A DNA stretch of 60,319 bases from positions 1-60,319 of the forward strand of contig JACPDX010000055.1 of the NCBI GenBank assembly GCA_016183805.1. The letters run 5' to 3'. Below the pieces are notes generated by a model, which saw only the letters and a list, made by a program, of their open reading frames with translations, was not told the origin of the DNA and searched no databases. This DNA is from Bacteroidota bacterium. GTDB lineage: Bacteria; Bacteroidota; Bacteroidia; Flavobacteriales_E; Vicingaceae. The stretch's first letter is position 1. Each line of letters begins with the position of its first letter. Below, one piece after another: positions 32,121 to 40,321 of the stretch. A program made the translations under genes and the position numbers.

Positions 32121-32847
32121 TGGAAACTAATTGTTTTTCCAGTTCAATTGCTTTAGGAAACAAAATGTTGTTTTCTAAGTGAATGTGTAAGTGTAAATCT
32201 TCATCAAACTCTTGGAGATAAGCGAAACAGGCTCTATAAGATTCACAGGCATCATCAGGTATTCTATAATTTTGTGTTATTTTATTAATTTGTCTAAACC
32301 TTTCATCTTCATTATCATGTTCGTCCATCATCATTTGTATTGGATTTTGTACAGTTCCAAATCCCGGAATTTCATAAGGTTTGTTTTCTTTTTTAAATTT
32401 TACCATTTTGTATATGAATGGGAATAATACTAATTCTTCTTTTTTCATGTGCATGCTAAGTTCACCTGCTGAAGCATTAAATAATTCTTGAACTTTAAAA
32501 AGTTCAGGATGTTGTTTCCCATGGACAGTACATATTTTATCTAAGTACTGCTTAATTACTGGGATTTGTTTTTCAACATATTTGTGGTGTTTCTCTTCAA
32601 TATGCAGTGCTAATTTGTCCAGTGTCCAGATATTATAATCATTTACCTGTGTAATTTTAGATTCTTGAAGAACTTTTTGAATATCTTCTATTAAATCTCT
32701 ACTATCAATATTTCTGGTTTCGCATACTTCATCGATTGTTCTATTGCCTTGACAGCAAAAATCAATTCCAAGTGATTCAAAAACAGATGCAGTTCGATTA
32801 TCTTTTGCAACTATTTCTCCTATAGTGATGTCTTCGTTAATTTTCAT
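32113..32847 (-). CDS. ric: RIC di-iron repair protein (ScdA/YtfE)
   Basis: 244 aa. The N-terminal ScdA domain is complete: 'IGEIVAKDNRTASVFESLGI' and 'DFCCQGNRTIDEVCETRN' (30-47). The C-terminal hemerythrin domain has His/Glu clusters ('HIEEKHHKYVEKQI', 'HMKKEELVLFPFIY', 'DEHDNEDERF', 'HIHLENNILFPK'). The protein mends iron-sulfur clusters hurt by NO or peroxide. It overlaps the preceding gene by 11 bp and is controlled from the NsrR-type promoter far upstream. Confidence 0.93.
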   Translation of the reverse strand: MKINEDITIGEIVAKDNRTASVFESLGIDFCCQGNRTIDEVCETRNIDSRDLIEDIQKVLQESKITQVNDYNIWTLDKLALHIEEKHHKYVEKQIPVIKQYLDKICTVHGKQHPELFKVQELFNASAGELSMHMKKEELVLFPFIYKMVKFKKENKPYEIPGFGTVQNPIQMMMDEHDNEDERFRQINKITQNYRIPDDACESYRACFAYLQEFDEDLHLHIHLENNILFPKAIELEKQLVSNV

Positions 32848-33289
32848 GACTTTGTATTTTTAAAAATTTTATTCCTAATAGTAATAAGCTGAATGCTTTT
32901 ATAAGGTCAAGACCAACGTAATAAAAATGATGAAAAGATGATTTTATTTCATGTCCTGATATAATTAAATCGGCACGTTTGTCAAGTAAAGGGAGTAACC
33001 ATATTGATTGAATAACCAAGCAGCCAAGTATTGTTATAAATATAACTTTCAAATAGTTTAAATTTTGGCTTGTAATAAAGAAATTGAAAAAAATGACAAG
33101 AGTAAAGATCCATTCCATTCGGTTTAACCAACTAAAAACCAGTTTTCCGATACTTACTCCAATAGGGAGAGTAACGCTTTCAGCAGTAAATTTTAGCCAT
33201 GCTTCCATAAAACTAATGGCACAAATAAAACCCAACCATATAAAAGAAGTAATGATTGATAAATGATATTTAGGTATGATTTTACTCAT
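32837..33289 (-). CDS. Four-helix membrane protein of the NO-stress operon
   Basis: 150 aa with four hydrophobic segments (about 8-28, 47-68, 76-98 and 125-144). 'SIITSFIWLGFICAISFMEA' begins the first helix. No motif of a known catalytic family. It is translationally coupled to the truncated-haemoglobin gene upstream (shared base) and RIC downstream. It may be a membrane redox or transport component. Confidence 0.7.
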   Translation of the reverse strand: MSKIIPKYHLSIITSFIWLGFICAISFMEAWLKFTAESVTLPIGVSIGKLVFSWLNRMEWIFTLVIFFNFFITSQNLNYLKVIFITILGCLVIQSIWLLPLLDKRADLIISGHEIKSSFHHFYYVGLDLIKAFSLLLLGIKFLKIQSHEN

Positions 33290-33615
33290 TATAATACTTT
33301 TTGATTGGGATGGTTACGATAATGATCAATCTTCATGTTAAACATTTGAGCCATTCTTTCCCCTTGCCATTTGGCTTTTTCGGCTAATTCTCCTATAAAA
33401 TATTCATCTATAGTGTCATAAAATAATTTTAACCATCTTTCAAAATGTTGTTTTTCTACTGGGAGTTTAGCATGAGGGACAAAAGGGCTTCCAAAGTAAG
33501 TATGTTCTTCTAATAAAACAGTTTGCCAGAAACGATACATTTTCTCCAAATGTTCTGACCATCGATCTTGAATTATGTTGTTAAAAATATCAGCTAACAA
33601 GTCATCTTCTCCCAT
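33289..33615 (-). CDS. Group III truncated haemoglobin, N-terminus missing
   Basis: 108 aa. 'DDLLADIFNNII' (4-15), 'FWQTVLLEEHTYFGSPF' (29-45), then 'HAKLPVEKQHFERWLKLFYD' with the proximal His48 region, and 'WQGERMAQMF' match Ctb-like group III globins. Compared with family members such as Campylobacter Ctb, about 20 N-terminal residues are absent, including the helix B Tyr (B10). The frame upstream is closed by a TGA 8 codons before the ATG. The gene overlaps the preceding Ig-like frame by 22 bp. It may be damaged; ligand binding would be altered. Confidence 0.75.
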   Translation of the reverse strand: MGEDDLLADIFNNIIQDRWSEHLEKMYRFWQTVLLEEHTYFGSPFVPHAKLPVEKQHFERWLKLFYDTIDEYFIGELAEKAKWQGERMAQMFNMKIDHYRNHPNQKVL

Positions 33616-33947
33616 GAAGGAACACCTTTTGGGTTTTCAGACCCTGTTACCATGAACATGTCTTTTCTTTCACTTCCATAAGCGTTAATGGTTAATGGGA
33701 TTTTATCGTCAACAATATCATTATTGTTTAAACCTATAACAGCTATTGAAGGACCGTTCCTAACTTCAAAAGGAATGGTTTTTATTCCTTCAACACCATC
33801 AGTAGATTTGGCAACAATTTTTAGCGTATGAATTCCATCTGTTAATTTTGTAGTATCAAATTGAAATTTAACAGGTGGAGTAAATTCTCCGATAGGAGTT
33901 CCACCATCATCAATAAAAATTTTTATTTTACTTTTATTTGACTCCAT
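33594..33947 (-). CDS. Ig-like domain protein, probably C-terminally truncated
   Basis: 117 aa. 'IFIDDGGTPIGEFTPPVKF' and 'HTLKIVAKSTDGVEGIKTIP' describe a beta-sandwich Ig-like domain; no signal peptide is obvious. The frame ends abruptly 'PKGVPSWEKMTC' in sequence shared with the globin start. Related proteins in such operons normally continue after the PKG..P motif into a membrane/cytochrome part (recollection of the family, not checked). A short deletion joining this gene to the globin would explain both. Confidence 0.55.
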   Translation of the reverse strand: MESNKSKIKIFIDDGGTPIGEFTPPVKFQFDTTKLTDGIHTLKIVAKSTDGVEGIKTIPFEVRNGPSIAVIGLNNNDIVDDKIPLTINAYGSERKDMFMVTGSENPKGVPSWEKMTC

Positions 33948-33950
33948 CTT

Positions 33951-34208
33951 TTAGTCTAAGATTAAGTTTTTGATATGTTTTGGATTATTTTCGTTTGGTT
34001 TAATCAAGTATTTTAGGCTATAGTATAGGGTAAACAAAACAATAATTATGGCGGCCGTTATAATTATACCGTCAAATTTTGATTCAGGGCCAGTACCATG
34101 TGTTATGCCTTTTAATATAGCAGGCTGATTGTTTGCACATACTTTGCAGGCAATAGCTGAACTTAAACAGCTTGATATTAGAAATATCGATAATATGTAT
34201 TTTTTCAT
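33951..34208 (-). CDS. Small membrane protein with a periplasmic CxxC
   Basis: 85 aa. A cleavable-looking signal 'YILSIFLISSCLSSAIA' is followed by 'CKVCANNQPAILKGITHGTG' (21-40) and one membrane helix (about 48-68). The CxxC plus His could bind copper or a haem. It lies between the cytochrome gene and the Ig-like gene; likely an accessory part of the cbb3-like enzyme. Confidence 0.7.
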   Translation of the reverse strand: MKKYILSIFLISSCLSSAIACKVCANNQPAILKGITHGTGPESKFDGIIITAAIIIVLFTLYYSLKYLIKPNENNPKHIKNLILD

Positions 34209-34213
34209 AACAC

Positions 34214-35224
34214 TTAAGGCGTTAAGGTTTTTAAATATTCTCTTACTTTTTTCACATCTTCTTCACTAATGGTTGGGGCTTTATTTCCCCAGCTTGTTTT
34301 TTCATGGTTTGCTATAGCAGCAATTTCAGCATCAGTTAATTGATCAGTAAATGAAGGCATTACTGCATATTCTGCTCTAGCATCATATCCTTGTAATATA
34401 ATCTGTATCATTAAGTCATGATTTTCATCTAATACAATAGGGCTTCCTTTCAATGAAGGGAAAGCACCACCTAAACCTTCTCCGTTTAATTGATGGCAGG
34501 CAGAACATTTATCAATATATAATTGTTCACCATCAGGTAAATTATTAGCCTCGTTTGCAATTGATGCTGCTTCTTTTTTTGTTAAAGCCGGGATAAATTC
34601 CGGAGAAGAGGTATTGTATAAATCCACTTGTTTTAATGATTTTAAATAGGCTACTAAATCTAATACCTCTTTTGTAGCAACAATGTCATATTTATCATCG
34701 TTCATAAATTCTTTAGGTACATTAATTACTACATCTTTTTCGGATACAGCACTTTTTTTCTTTTTTTCAAAAAGCCATGAATATCCAGGCATGATGGATT
34801 CTTTTACAACAATTCTGGGATTATACAAATGAAGTAAATGCCAATCATCACTGGGTTGTCTGGTTCCAACGGATGTTAAGTCAGGCCCAGTTCTTTCACT
34901 TCCAAGAATAGATGGTGATTGTTGAAGAAAACTCAATCGTTGTTTTGAATAATAATAATCAGAAGGTATTGATGGACGTTTTCCCCATTTATTGTCCATT
35001 GCTATACTTCTAACCTGTTGGGTATGACAGGCTGCACACCCTTCTGAGATATAAATTTTTAATCCATTTCTTTCGGACGTTGTTAAATCTAAACCTTTTG
35101 GTAAAGGAGTTACCTTCTCTTGCATATCATACGCAGGAATAATAGCAATTACGGTACTTAACCCTAAAAACACAACAATAATAATTGTTAATAACGATTC
35201 ATGATCTTTATGTAAGTTTATCAT
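34214..35224 (-). CDS. Di-haem cytochrome c subunit (CcoO/CcoP-like fusion)
   Basis: 336 aa. N-terminal membrane anchor (about 11-31). The first haem site 'CAACHTQQVRS' (63-73) is followed by 'KWGKRPSIPSDYYY', as in CcoO; axial Met likely in 'IMPGYSW' (144-150). The second haem site 'CSACHQLNGEGLGG' (240-253) resembles CcoP or a cytochrome c domain, with 'YAVMPSF' near the end. Delivers electrons to the catalytic subunit whose gene overlaps by 4 bp upstream. Confidence 0.88.
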   Translation of the reverse strand: MINLHKDHESLLTIIIVVFLGLSTVIAIIPAYDMQEKVTPLPKGLDLTTSERNGLKIYISEGCAACHTQQVRSIAMDNKWGKRPSIPSDYYYSKQRLSFLQQSPSILGSERTGPDLTSVGTRQPSDDWHLLHLYNPRIVVKESIMPGYSWLFEKKKKSAVSEKDVVINVPKEFMNDDKYDIVATKEVLDLVAYLKSLKQVDLYNTSSPEFIPALTKKEAASIANEANNLPDGEQLYIDKCSACHQLNGEGLGGAFPSLKGSPIVLDENHDLMIQIILQGYDARAEYAVMPSFTDQLTDAEIAAIANHEKTSWGNKAPTISEEDVKKVREYLKTLTP

Positions 35225-37122
35225 TGTACTTCAATTTTATTTATACTCCACTTTTTATAAATTTGATAGATATTTAAAGCAAAAATTATGTGAGAGAGAA
35301 ACATTAAACTACCCCCTACAGCTCTCCATAACCAGTATGGAGCCATTAGTTTAACACTGTTTATAAATGCTTCTTCTTCTATCCAGCTCAATCCTTTTTC
35401 TGTCCCACCTATCATTAAAGAAAACATATAAATAATTAATCCTACAAATGCTAGCCAAAAATGCAATCCAATATTAATTTGTTTGGGTTCGTGACCTGTT
35501 AATTTGGGTAATAAGGCATATATACTACCCCAAAGTAAAAATGAAATGATGCCATACATGGTTAAGTGGGAGTGAGCAACATTAAAATCTGTAAAATGCC
35601 AAACATAATTTGTGAATCGGAATGCCTGAAAACTACCTTGTGTGGAACCTAAGAAATAGAAAATAACGCCCACTAACAGGAAAGGTAACACATAGCTATC
35701 TCCAATACTTTTGAAACTTCCTTTCATCGTTAATAAAAAATTGGTGGTTCCTGCTAAAACAGGAATGAACATCCCTGCACTAAAAACGATTGCAACTGTT
35801 TGTAACCACCAGGGTAGGGGACTAAATACGAAATGGTGAGTACCTATAAGGGTATAAAATAACATTTGTGTCCAAAAAGCTAAAGCACCAAGAGAGTATG
35901 AATATATTGGTTTATTAAGGCTTGAAGGAAGAAAATAATAAACTAACCCTAATGTAAATGTCATAAACCACATTCCAACCCCTTGATGCATATAATATCC
36001 TTGAATGATTGTTTCTCCTAATCCTGTAAAAGGTAAGTATCCGATGATTGAAAGTATAATAGTCCAAACGCATGCTGCCAATATATACCAGTTAGAGATA
36101 TAAATCTCTTTTACCTTCCGGGTAGCTATAGTTTTGTAATAATTAATAGCTGTTATTATTAAACCTATAGCAAATAATAACATTACCGGCCAAATGTATT
36201 CTCTATACTCACCACCACCATTATTTATACCTACCATTAAACAAATATTACCGATAACTAAAGTTGCATTTATCAGCCAAAATGATCTCCATGCTAGCTT
36301 TGTACTATAAATTTTTTGATTAGAGGTTCTGCTAATTACAAAATATCCTAATCCAATCATAGCTAATGATGCCCATCCCCAAAAAACAGTATTAGTATGA
36401 ACAGGTCTTAATCTTCCAAATGAGAGCCATGAAATTGTATCCATCTCCGGCCAGACAAATTTCATTCCTATATATTGCCCTATTAAAGTTCCTAGAATTA
36501 ACCAAAAAGCGGAAGCTCCTATATAGGTAATTACAATTTTTACGAGTTCCTGATCTGTTTTTAATTTTATTTTTTCACTTCTTTTATCATCATATATTGG
36601 GTTGCCTAAGTCATTATTGACATAGGTTATCATTCCTTTATCGTCATTTGGTGATTTATCAGATCCTAGTTCGTTTTGTTGTAAAGAATAACTTAATACC
36701 TTGTATCTTTCGTTTAAAATTTCATCAATATCTTGATGGTCAAGACGACTTGAGATATTTATTAATTGCTCGATGTAAGGGCTTATCAGATTTTTTTCAA
36801 TTTCATCTAAAGAAACTTTTTCAGTCTTTTTTCTATTTTCTAAGATTTGACCTATTTCCGGGATTTCAAGTGATAATAAATCTTCCTCTATAGTTGTGAT
36901 GTTTTTTAAGCGACTGATCTTATAATAAGTATGAATCGTTTTTTTTGTTTTAATAACTGTTATTAAAGTGAAAATACCCAATAAAATAACTCCTAAAATT
37001 ATCGTTCCGATGACGCCTGGACTGGATACCCAGTTGTCAGTATTAATTTCTTCTGTCTGAGCAATAATAGGAGAGGAATTAAATAATAAAAATCCAATTA
37101 TTGTAACTAAGTGTTTTTTCAT
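35221..37122 (-). CDS. cbb3-like haem-copper oxidase / NO reductase catalytic subunit
   Basis: 633 aa. A signal and one TM with a soluble stretch (about 1-190) precede a CcoN-like core. 'LRPVHTNTVFWGW' gives a low-spin haem His. 'YYMHQGVGMWFMTF' gives a Cu(or Fe)-B His. 'TLIGTHHFVFSPLPWWLQ' gives the other two His. 'WHFTDFNVAHSHLTMYG' gives the proximal/low-spin His pair. The Tyr ('FYTLIG') expected in cbb3 oxidases is present. The locus context (NsrR, RIC, globin) suggests it handles NO or low oxygen; oxidase versus NO reductase cannot be decided by eye. Confidence 0.85.
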   Translation of the reverse strand: MKKHLVTIIGFLLFNSSPIIAQTEEINTDNWVSSPGVIGTIILGVILLGIFTLITVIKTKKTIHTYYKISRLKNITTIEEDLLSLEIPEIGQILENRKKTEKVSLDEIEKNLISPYIEQLINISSRLDHQDIDEILNERYKVLSYSLQQNELGSDKSPNDDKGMITYVNNDLGNPIYDDKRSEKIKLKTDQELVKIVITYIGASAFWLILGTLIGQYIGMKFVWPEMDTISWLSFGRLRPVHTNTVFWGWASLAMIGLGYFVISRTSNQKIYSTKLAWRSFWLINATLVIGNICLMVGINNGGGEYREYIWPVMLLFAIGLIITAINYYKTIATRKVKEIYISNWYILAACVWTIILSIIGYLPFTGLGETIIQGYYMHQGVGMWFMTFTLGLVYYFLPSSLNKPIYSYSLGALAFWTQMLFYTLIGTHHFVFSPLPWWLQTVAIVFSAGMFIPVLAGTTNFLLTMKGSFKSIGDSYVLPFLLVGVIFYFLGSTQGSFQAFRFTNYVWHFTDFNVAHSHLTMYGIISFLLWGSIYALLPKLTGHEPKQINIGLHFWLAFVGLIIYMFSLMIGGTEKGLSWIEEEAFINSVKLMAPYWLWRAVGGSLMFLSHIIFALNIYQIYKKWSINKIEVQ

Positions 37123-37170
37123 ACTAATCAGGAATTTAATACCTTTATATCTTAAAATAATTCAAAAAAG

Positions 37171-37605
37171 TTATCTCTTTAACCAAATTAACCCCTCTGA
37201 TAATCCTTCTGACAAAGTGTAGATGGAAGTAGTAGTGAGCATGGTCTTTAATTCATCTCTTATCACTTTGAATTGATTATGTACCGGACAAGGCTTAGCT
37301 GCGTTGCATTTTTTCAAACCCAAACCGCAACCATTATAAATTTTATCTCCATCTATCGCTAAAACAATTTCGTTTAACATAATTGACTTCATTTTTTTTT
37401 CATTCATTTCAAATCCGCCAGTAGGTCCTTTTACTGAGTCTATAATGTCATTTTTAGCAAGTAGTTGAAGAATCTTAGCTGTAAATGCTTCTGGAGAATC
37501 AATTTTTGAGGCAATATCTTTTAATCTAACTCTTTTTCCTTCTCTAGAGTTACTAGCAATATAAATTGCTGCTCTAATTCCATATTCGCAAGTTTTTGAA
37601 AACAT
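37171..37605 (-). CDS. nsrR: Rrf2-family NsrR-like transcriptional regulator
   Basis: 144 aa. The winged helix is 'RAAIYIASNSREGKRVRLKD' to 'KNDIIDSVKGPTGGFEM'. A three-Cys cluster 'CGLGLKKCNAAKPC' (Cys93, Cys100, Cys106) binds an iron-sulfur cluster in NsrR/IscR-type proteins, which lose repression when NO attacks the cluster. First gene of the leftward series. A 9-bp-arm palindrome lies just upstream of its start. Symbol given by context; an IscR-type role is the alternative. Confidence 0.8.
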   Translation of the reverse strand: MFSKTCEYGIRAAIYIASNSREGKRVRLKDIASKIDSPEAFTAKILQLLAKNDIIDSVKGPTGGFEMNEKKMKSIMLNEIVLAIDGDKIYNGCGLGLKKCNAAKPCPVHNQFKVIRDELKTMLTTTSIYTLSEGLSEGLIWLKR

Positions 37606-37612
37606 CTATCTC

Positions 37613-37659
37613 CTTATTTAGAGCAAATCTAAATAAGATTTTTAATTCGGACAAAAATA
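37613..37659 (-). promoter_or_regulatory. Promoter and operator of the NO-stress operon
   Basis: Minus-strand -7 box TATTTTTG (37659-37652), then inverted repeat CTTATTTAG (37613-37621) / CTAAATAAG (37629-37637) ending 8 bp before the ATG. An extra half-site CTAAATAA lies at 37661-37668. Consistent with repression by the NsrR-like protein. Confidence 0.65.
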
Positions 37660-37706
37660 TCCTAAATAAAAATTACTTTTGTTGAAAAATAATTATATAA
37701 TTTCCT

Positions 37707-38267
37707 ATGATTGAGGTCATAAAACAAAAAAAAGATTTACGTAAAGAAATGCTTGTTAAAAGAACTAAGCTTGATGTTGTATATAAAAAGAAGTATGATT
37801 CATGGATATGTAATGAACTCGAAAATATTATTGATGCTAATAATTATAAAGTAATTCATGCTTATTTACCAATGGGTAAAGAAATAGATATTAATCCATT
37901 ACTGATAAGTTTGTTACAAAAAAATATTACAATAGTTACTCCCAAAACATTGCCTAATCGAAAATTAGAAAATAGGGTGTTAACTTCTCTTACTGATGTA
38001 GAAAAAGGAGTTTTTGGAACCACTCACCCTTCTAACACAGAAGAATATACAGGAGTTTTTGATTTAATTATTGTTCCCGGATTAGCGTTTGATAATGATA
38101 ATTATCGTTTAGGTTATGGAGGAGGTTATTATGATAATTTTTTAGTTCATCATCTTTCTGTTAATAAAATTGGAATTTTTTATCCTGTCCAAGAAGTTGA
38201 GAAAGTACCTCTTGAAGCTCATGATATAAGTTTAGATAATATCTTATTAAATCATAACTTGGATTAA
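37707..38267 (+). CDS. fau: 5-formyltetrahydrofolate cyclo-ligase
   Basis: 186 aa. 'KQKKDLRKEMLVKRTKL' at the N-terminus, 'YLPMGKEIDINPLL' and 'VPGLAFDNDNYRLGYGGGYY' (ATP- and substrate-binding end motif) identify the FAU1/YgfA family. It converts 5-formyl-THF to 5,10-methenyl-THF. It is divergent from nsrR, and is a housekeeping chromosomal gene. Confidence 0.93.
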   Translation: MIEVIKQKKDLRKEMLVKRTKLDVVYKKKYDSWICNELENIIDANNYKVIHAYLPMGKEIDINPLLISLLQKNITIVTPKTLPNRKLENRVLTSLTDVEKGVFGTTHPSNTEEYTGVFDLIIVPGLAFDNDNYRLGYGGGYYDNFLVHHLSVNKIGIFYPVQEVEKVPLEAHDISLDNILLNHNLD

Positions 38268-38278
38268 ATCAGGTTCTT

Positions 38279-38310
38279 TTATTAAAATTAACTAAGGTGA
38301 GTTTTAATAA
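38279..38310. terminator. Weak hairpin between convergent fau and sigma-factor genes
   Basis: TTATTAAAA (38279-38287) pairs with TTTTAATAA (38302-38310); AT-only stem, so termination is uncertain. Confidence 0.3.
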
Positions 38311-38376
38311 ATAATCGCCTCAAAAGCGTTTTGGTGGTATAATTAATGGGATAGAAGGTATGCTGATTGTACACAG

Positions 38377-39048
38377 TTATAATATCATTCTCATCACATT
38401 TTCCGTTATTCTATCGCATCTGCTGAAACCAAATTCAAAGATATTTTTATCATTTGCAACTTCATAAAGTTTCTCTTTTAACATTTCTTTTGACCTATGC
38501 AAACGTACTTTTACATTAGCAACGGTTAAGTCTAAAACAACTGAAATTTCTTTTAAGCTCATTTCTTCCACTTCTTTCATAATATAGACAGTTTTGTATT
38601 TTATGTCTAAACTGTCAATAGCGCTTTCTAATATTTGCTTTGTTTCATTCCGTATCATTTTGTCCTGTGGATTTAATTGTCTGTTATCTGGAATTTCTAA
38701 AATTGTACTACTTAAATTATCAGATTGTTCATTTAGATGATAAATTTTTCCTTTTTCTTTTAATCGGGCTAAAGATTCGTTTATTCCTATGCGAATAAGC
38801 CAGGTAGAGAAAGTAGATTCCAATTTAAACTGATACAATTTAGTAAAGGCTTTTACATAACTGTCTTGCATTATGTCTTCAATTTCAGTATCATCTTTTA
38901 TGTAGCTCCTAATTACTCGATATAGTTTTTGATTATTACGTCTTACTAATATTTCATAAAGTTCCTTTTCGCCACTTAAAATACGTTTAATGACTACGCT
39001 ATCTTCTATTTTATGATTGTTAAAATCATTAATGTTTATTGCCTCCAT
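38377..39048 (-). CDS. ECF-family RNA polymerase sigma factor
   Basis: 223 aa. Region 2 'IEDIMQDSYVKAFTKLYQF' (57-75) with 'STFSTWLIRIGINESLARL', and region 4 'VEEMSLKEISVVLDLTVANV' and 'KVRLHRSKEMLKEKL' are standard. A C-terminal extension of about 25 residues follows region 4. No anti-sigma gene is adjacent. The divergent intergenic region contains the 14-bp palindrome TACAAAATTTTGTA (39091-39104), a possible control site for it and for the membrane protein/folE pair. Confidence 0.9.
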   Translation of the reverse strand: MEAININDFNNHKIEDSVVIKRILSGEKELYEILVRRNNQKLYRVIRSYIKDDTEIEDIMQDSYVKAFTKLYQFKLESTFSTWLIRIGINESLARLKEKGKIYHLNEQSDNLSSTILEIPDNRQLNPQDKMIRNETKQILESAIDSLDIKYKTVYIMKEVEEMSLKEISVVLDLTVANVKVRLHRSKEMLKEKLYEVANDKNIFEFGFSRCDRITENVMRMIL

Positions 39049-39168
39049 TTTATTTGTCTTTTACTTTAGATAAGAAACTTTAAAAAAAGTTACAAAATTT
39101 TGTATCCTTTTTTTAAATCTGCTATCAAAATGGTGTAACAAATTTAAAATAACTAAAAAAATAAAATT

Positions 39169-39552
39169 ATGAATTCAAATGTACAATTAGTAAAAAACAT
39201 TTTAAAGTACACTTTTGGTTTAGTACCGATCGTTGCAGGATTAGACAAATTCACTAACATTTTAACAGATTGGCCTCAATACATTTCCGAAGGTTTTGCT
39301 GGAATGCTTCCTTTTGAGCCTACTATATTTATGATGATAGTTGGTATTATTGAAATTATTGCAGGTGTACTTGTTTTAACTAAAACGAAAATTGGTGCCT
39401 ATGTAGTTTCTGCTTGGTTGATAGCAATTGCCTTGACTTTAATTTTTAGTTGGACTTATGTAGATGTTGCAGTAAGAGATTTGGTAATGGCTATTGGTGC
39501 ATTTTCTTTAGCAAAATTATCTGAAAATAATTATAGTAAAGCCAATAATTAA
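39169..39552 (+). CDS. DoxX-like small membrane protein
   Basis: 127 aa with four membrane helices (about 10-28, 48-70, 75-98 and 100-118). 'YTFGLVPIVAGLDKFTNILT' and 'GIIEIIAGVLVLTKTK' match the DoxX/DUF417-like fold. It is 1 bp from folE and so is co-transcribed, perhaps a membrane redox partner. Role not known. Confidence 0.8.
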   Translation: MNSNVQLVKNILKYTFGLVPIVAGLDKFTNILTDWPQYISEGFAGMLPFEPTIFMMIVGIIEIIAGVLVLTKTKIGAYVVSAWLIAIALTLIFSWTYVDVAVRDLVMAIGAFSLAKLSENNYSKANN

Positions 39553-39553
39553 T

Positions 39554-40228
39554 ATGACGAAATTGAACGGAAACACACTTTTAGTAAAAGAAAGTTTAAT
39601 CAATTCTAATCATCACGTAACGGTTAAAAATCCGTTACGTGATGATGCTTTTGATATTGATGACGATTTAAAGATTGAATTAATAGCAGAGAAGTTTAAG
39701 GATATTGTTGAAATATTAGGCTTTGACCTTACCAATGATAGTATAAAAGATACTCCAAATCGAGTAGCAAAAATGTATGTTAACGAAATATTTAAAGGAT
39801 TAAATCCAATAAACAAGCCTAAAGTTGCTTTATTTAAAAATGTATATGAGTATCACACTCCATTAGTAGAGTTAAATATTCCTTTTACGTCATTTTGCGA
39901 ACATCATTTTGTCCCAATTCAAGGAAAAGTCAATATAGCTTACATGCCAAATACATATGTTATCGGATTATCAAAAATTCATAGACTTGTTGACTTTTAT
40001 GCAAGAAGACCACAAGTCCAAGAACGATTAACAATGCAGATTGTTCAAGAACTTTCAACCACACTTAACACAAAGGATGTAGGTGTTGTCATAAAAGCAA
40101 ATCATAGTTGTATTTCTTGCAGAGGTGTAGAGGATTTGGGAAGCTCAACTCTGACATCCGTTTTTTTAGGTCAAATAAAAAATGATAATAATTTAATGTC
40201 GGTTCTGCTCGGTTCTAATTCTGATTAA
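39554..40228 (+). CDS. folE: GTP cyclohydrolase I
   Basis: 224 aa. 'IPFTSFCEHHFVPIQGKVNI' (Zn Cys, His-His), 'GLSKIHRLVDFYARRPQVQE' and 'HSCISCRGVED' (second Zn Cys) are the complete active-site set; the zinc ligands Cys/His/Cys are present. It starts the synthesis of tetrahydrofolate or pterins from GTP. N-terminal extension of about 35 residues contains a perfect DNA inverted repeat (39610-39645). No other ATG lies between the called start and the conserved core. Confidence 0.93.
   Translation: MTKLNGNTLLVKESLINSNHHVTVKNPLRDDAFDIDDDLKIELIAEKFKDIVEILGFDLTNDSIKDTPNRVAKMYVNEIFKGLNPINKPKVALFKNVYEYHTPLVELNIPFTSFCEHHFVPIQGKVNIAYMPNTYVIGLSKIHRLVDFYARRPQVQERLTMQIVQELSTTLNTKDVGVVIKANHSCISCRGVEDLGSSTLTSVFLGQIKNDNNLMSVLLGSNSD
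39610..39645. repeat. 14-bp-arm inverted repeat inside the folE 5' coding region
   Basis: TCATCACGTAACGG (39610-39623) and CCGTTACGTGATGA (39632-39645), loop TTAAAAAT. It encodes residues about 20-31 of FolE (N H H V T V K N P L R D D). Such a long perfect palindrome in coding sequence is unusual; it may be a binding site or mRNA hairpin for control of the gene. Confidence 0.8.
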
Positions 40229-40281
40229 CCTCAAACTTTAACTACAGGTATTCATTAAATCCAACGTCTTGTGGTTTGAGG
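40228..40281 (+). terminator. Hairpin after folE
   Basis: ACCTCAAAC (40228-40236) pairs with GTTTGAGGT (40273-40281) around a 36-nt loop and is followed by 'CATATTTAACGATATTTTTT'; weak candidate terminator because of the long loop. Confidence 0.4.
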
Positions 40282-40321
40282 TCATATTTAACGATATTTT
40301 TTCTGATACGTTTTACTAAAT

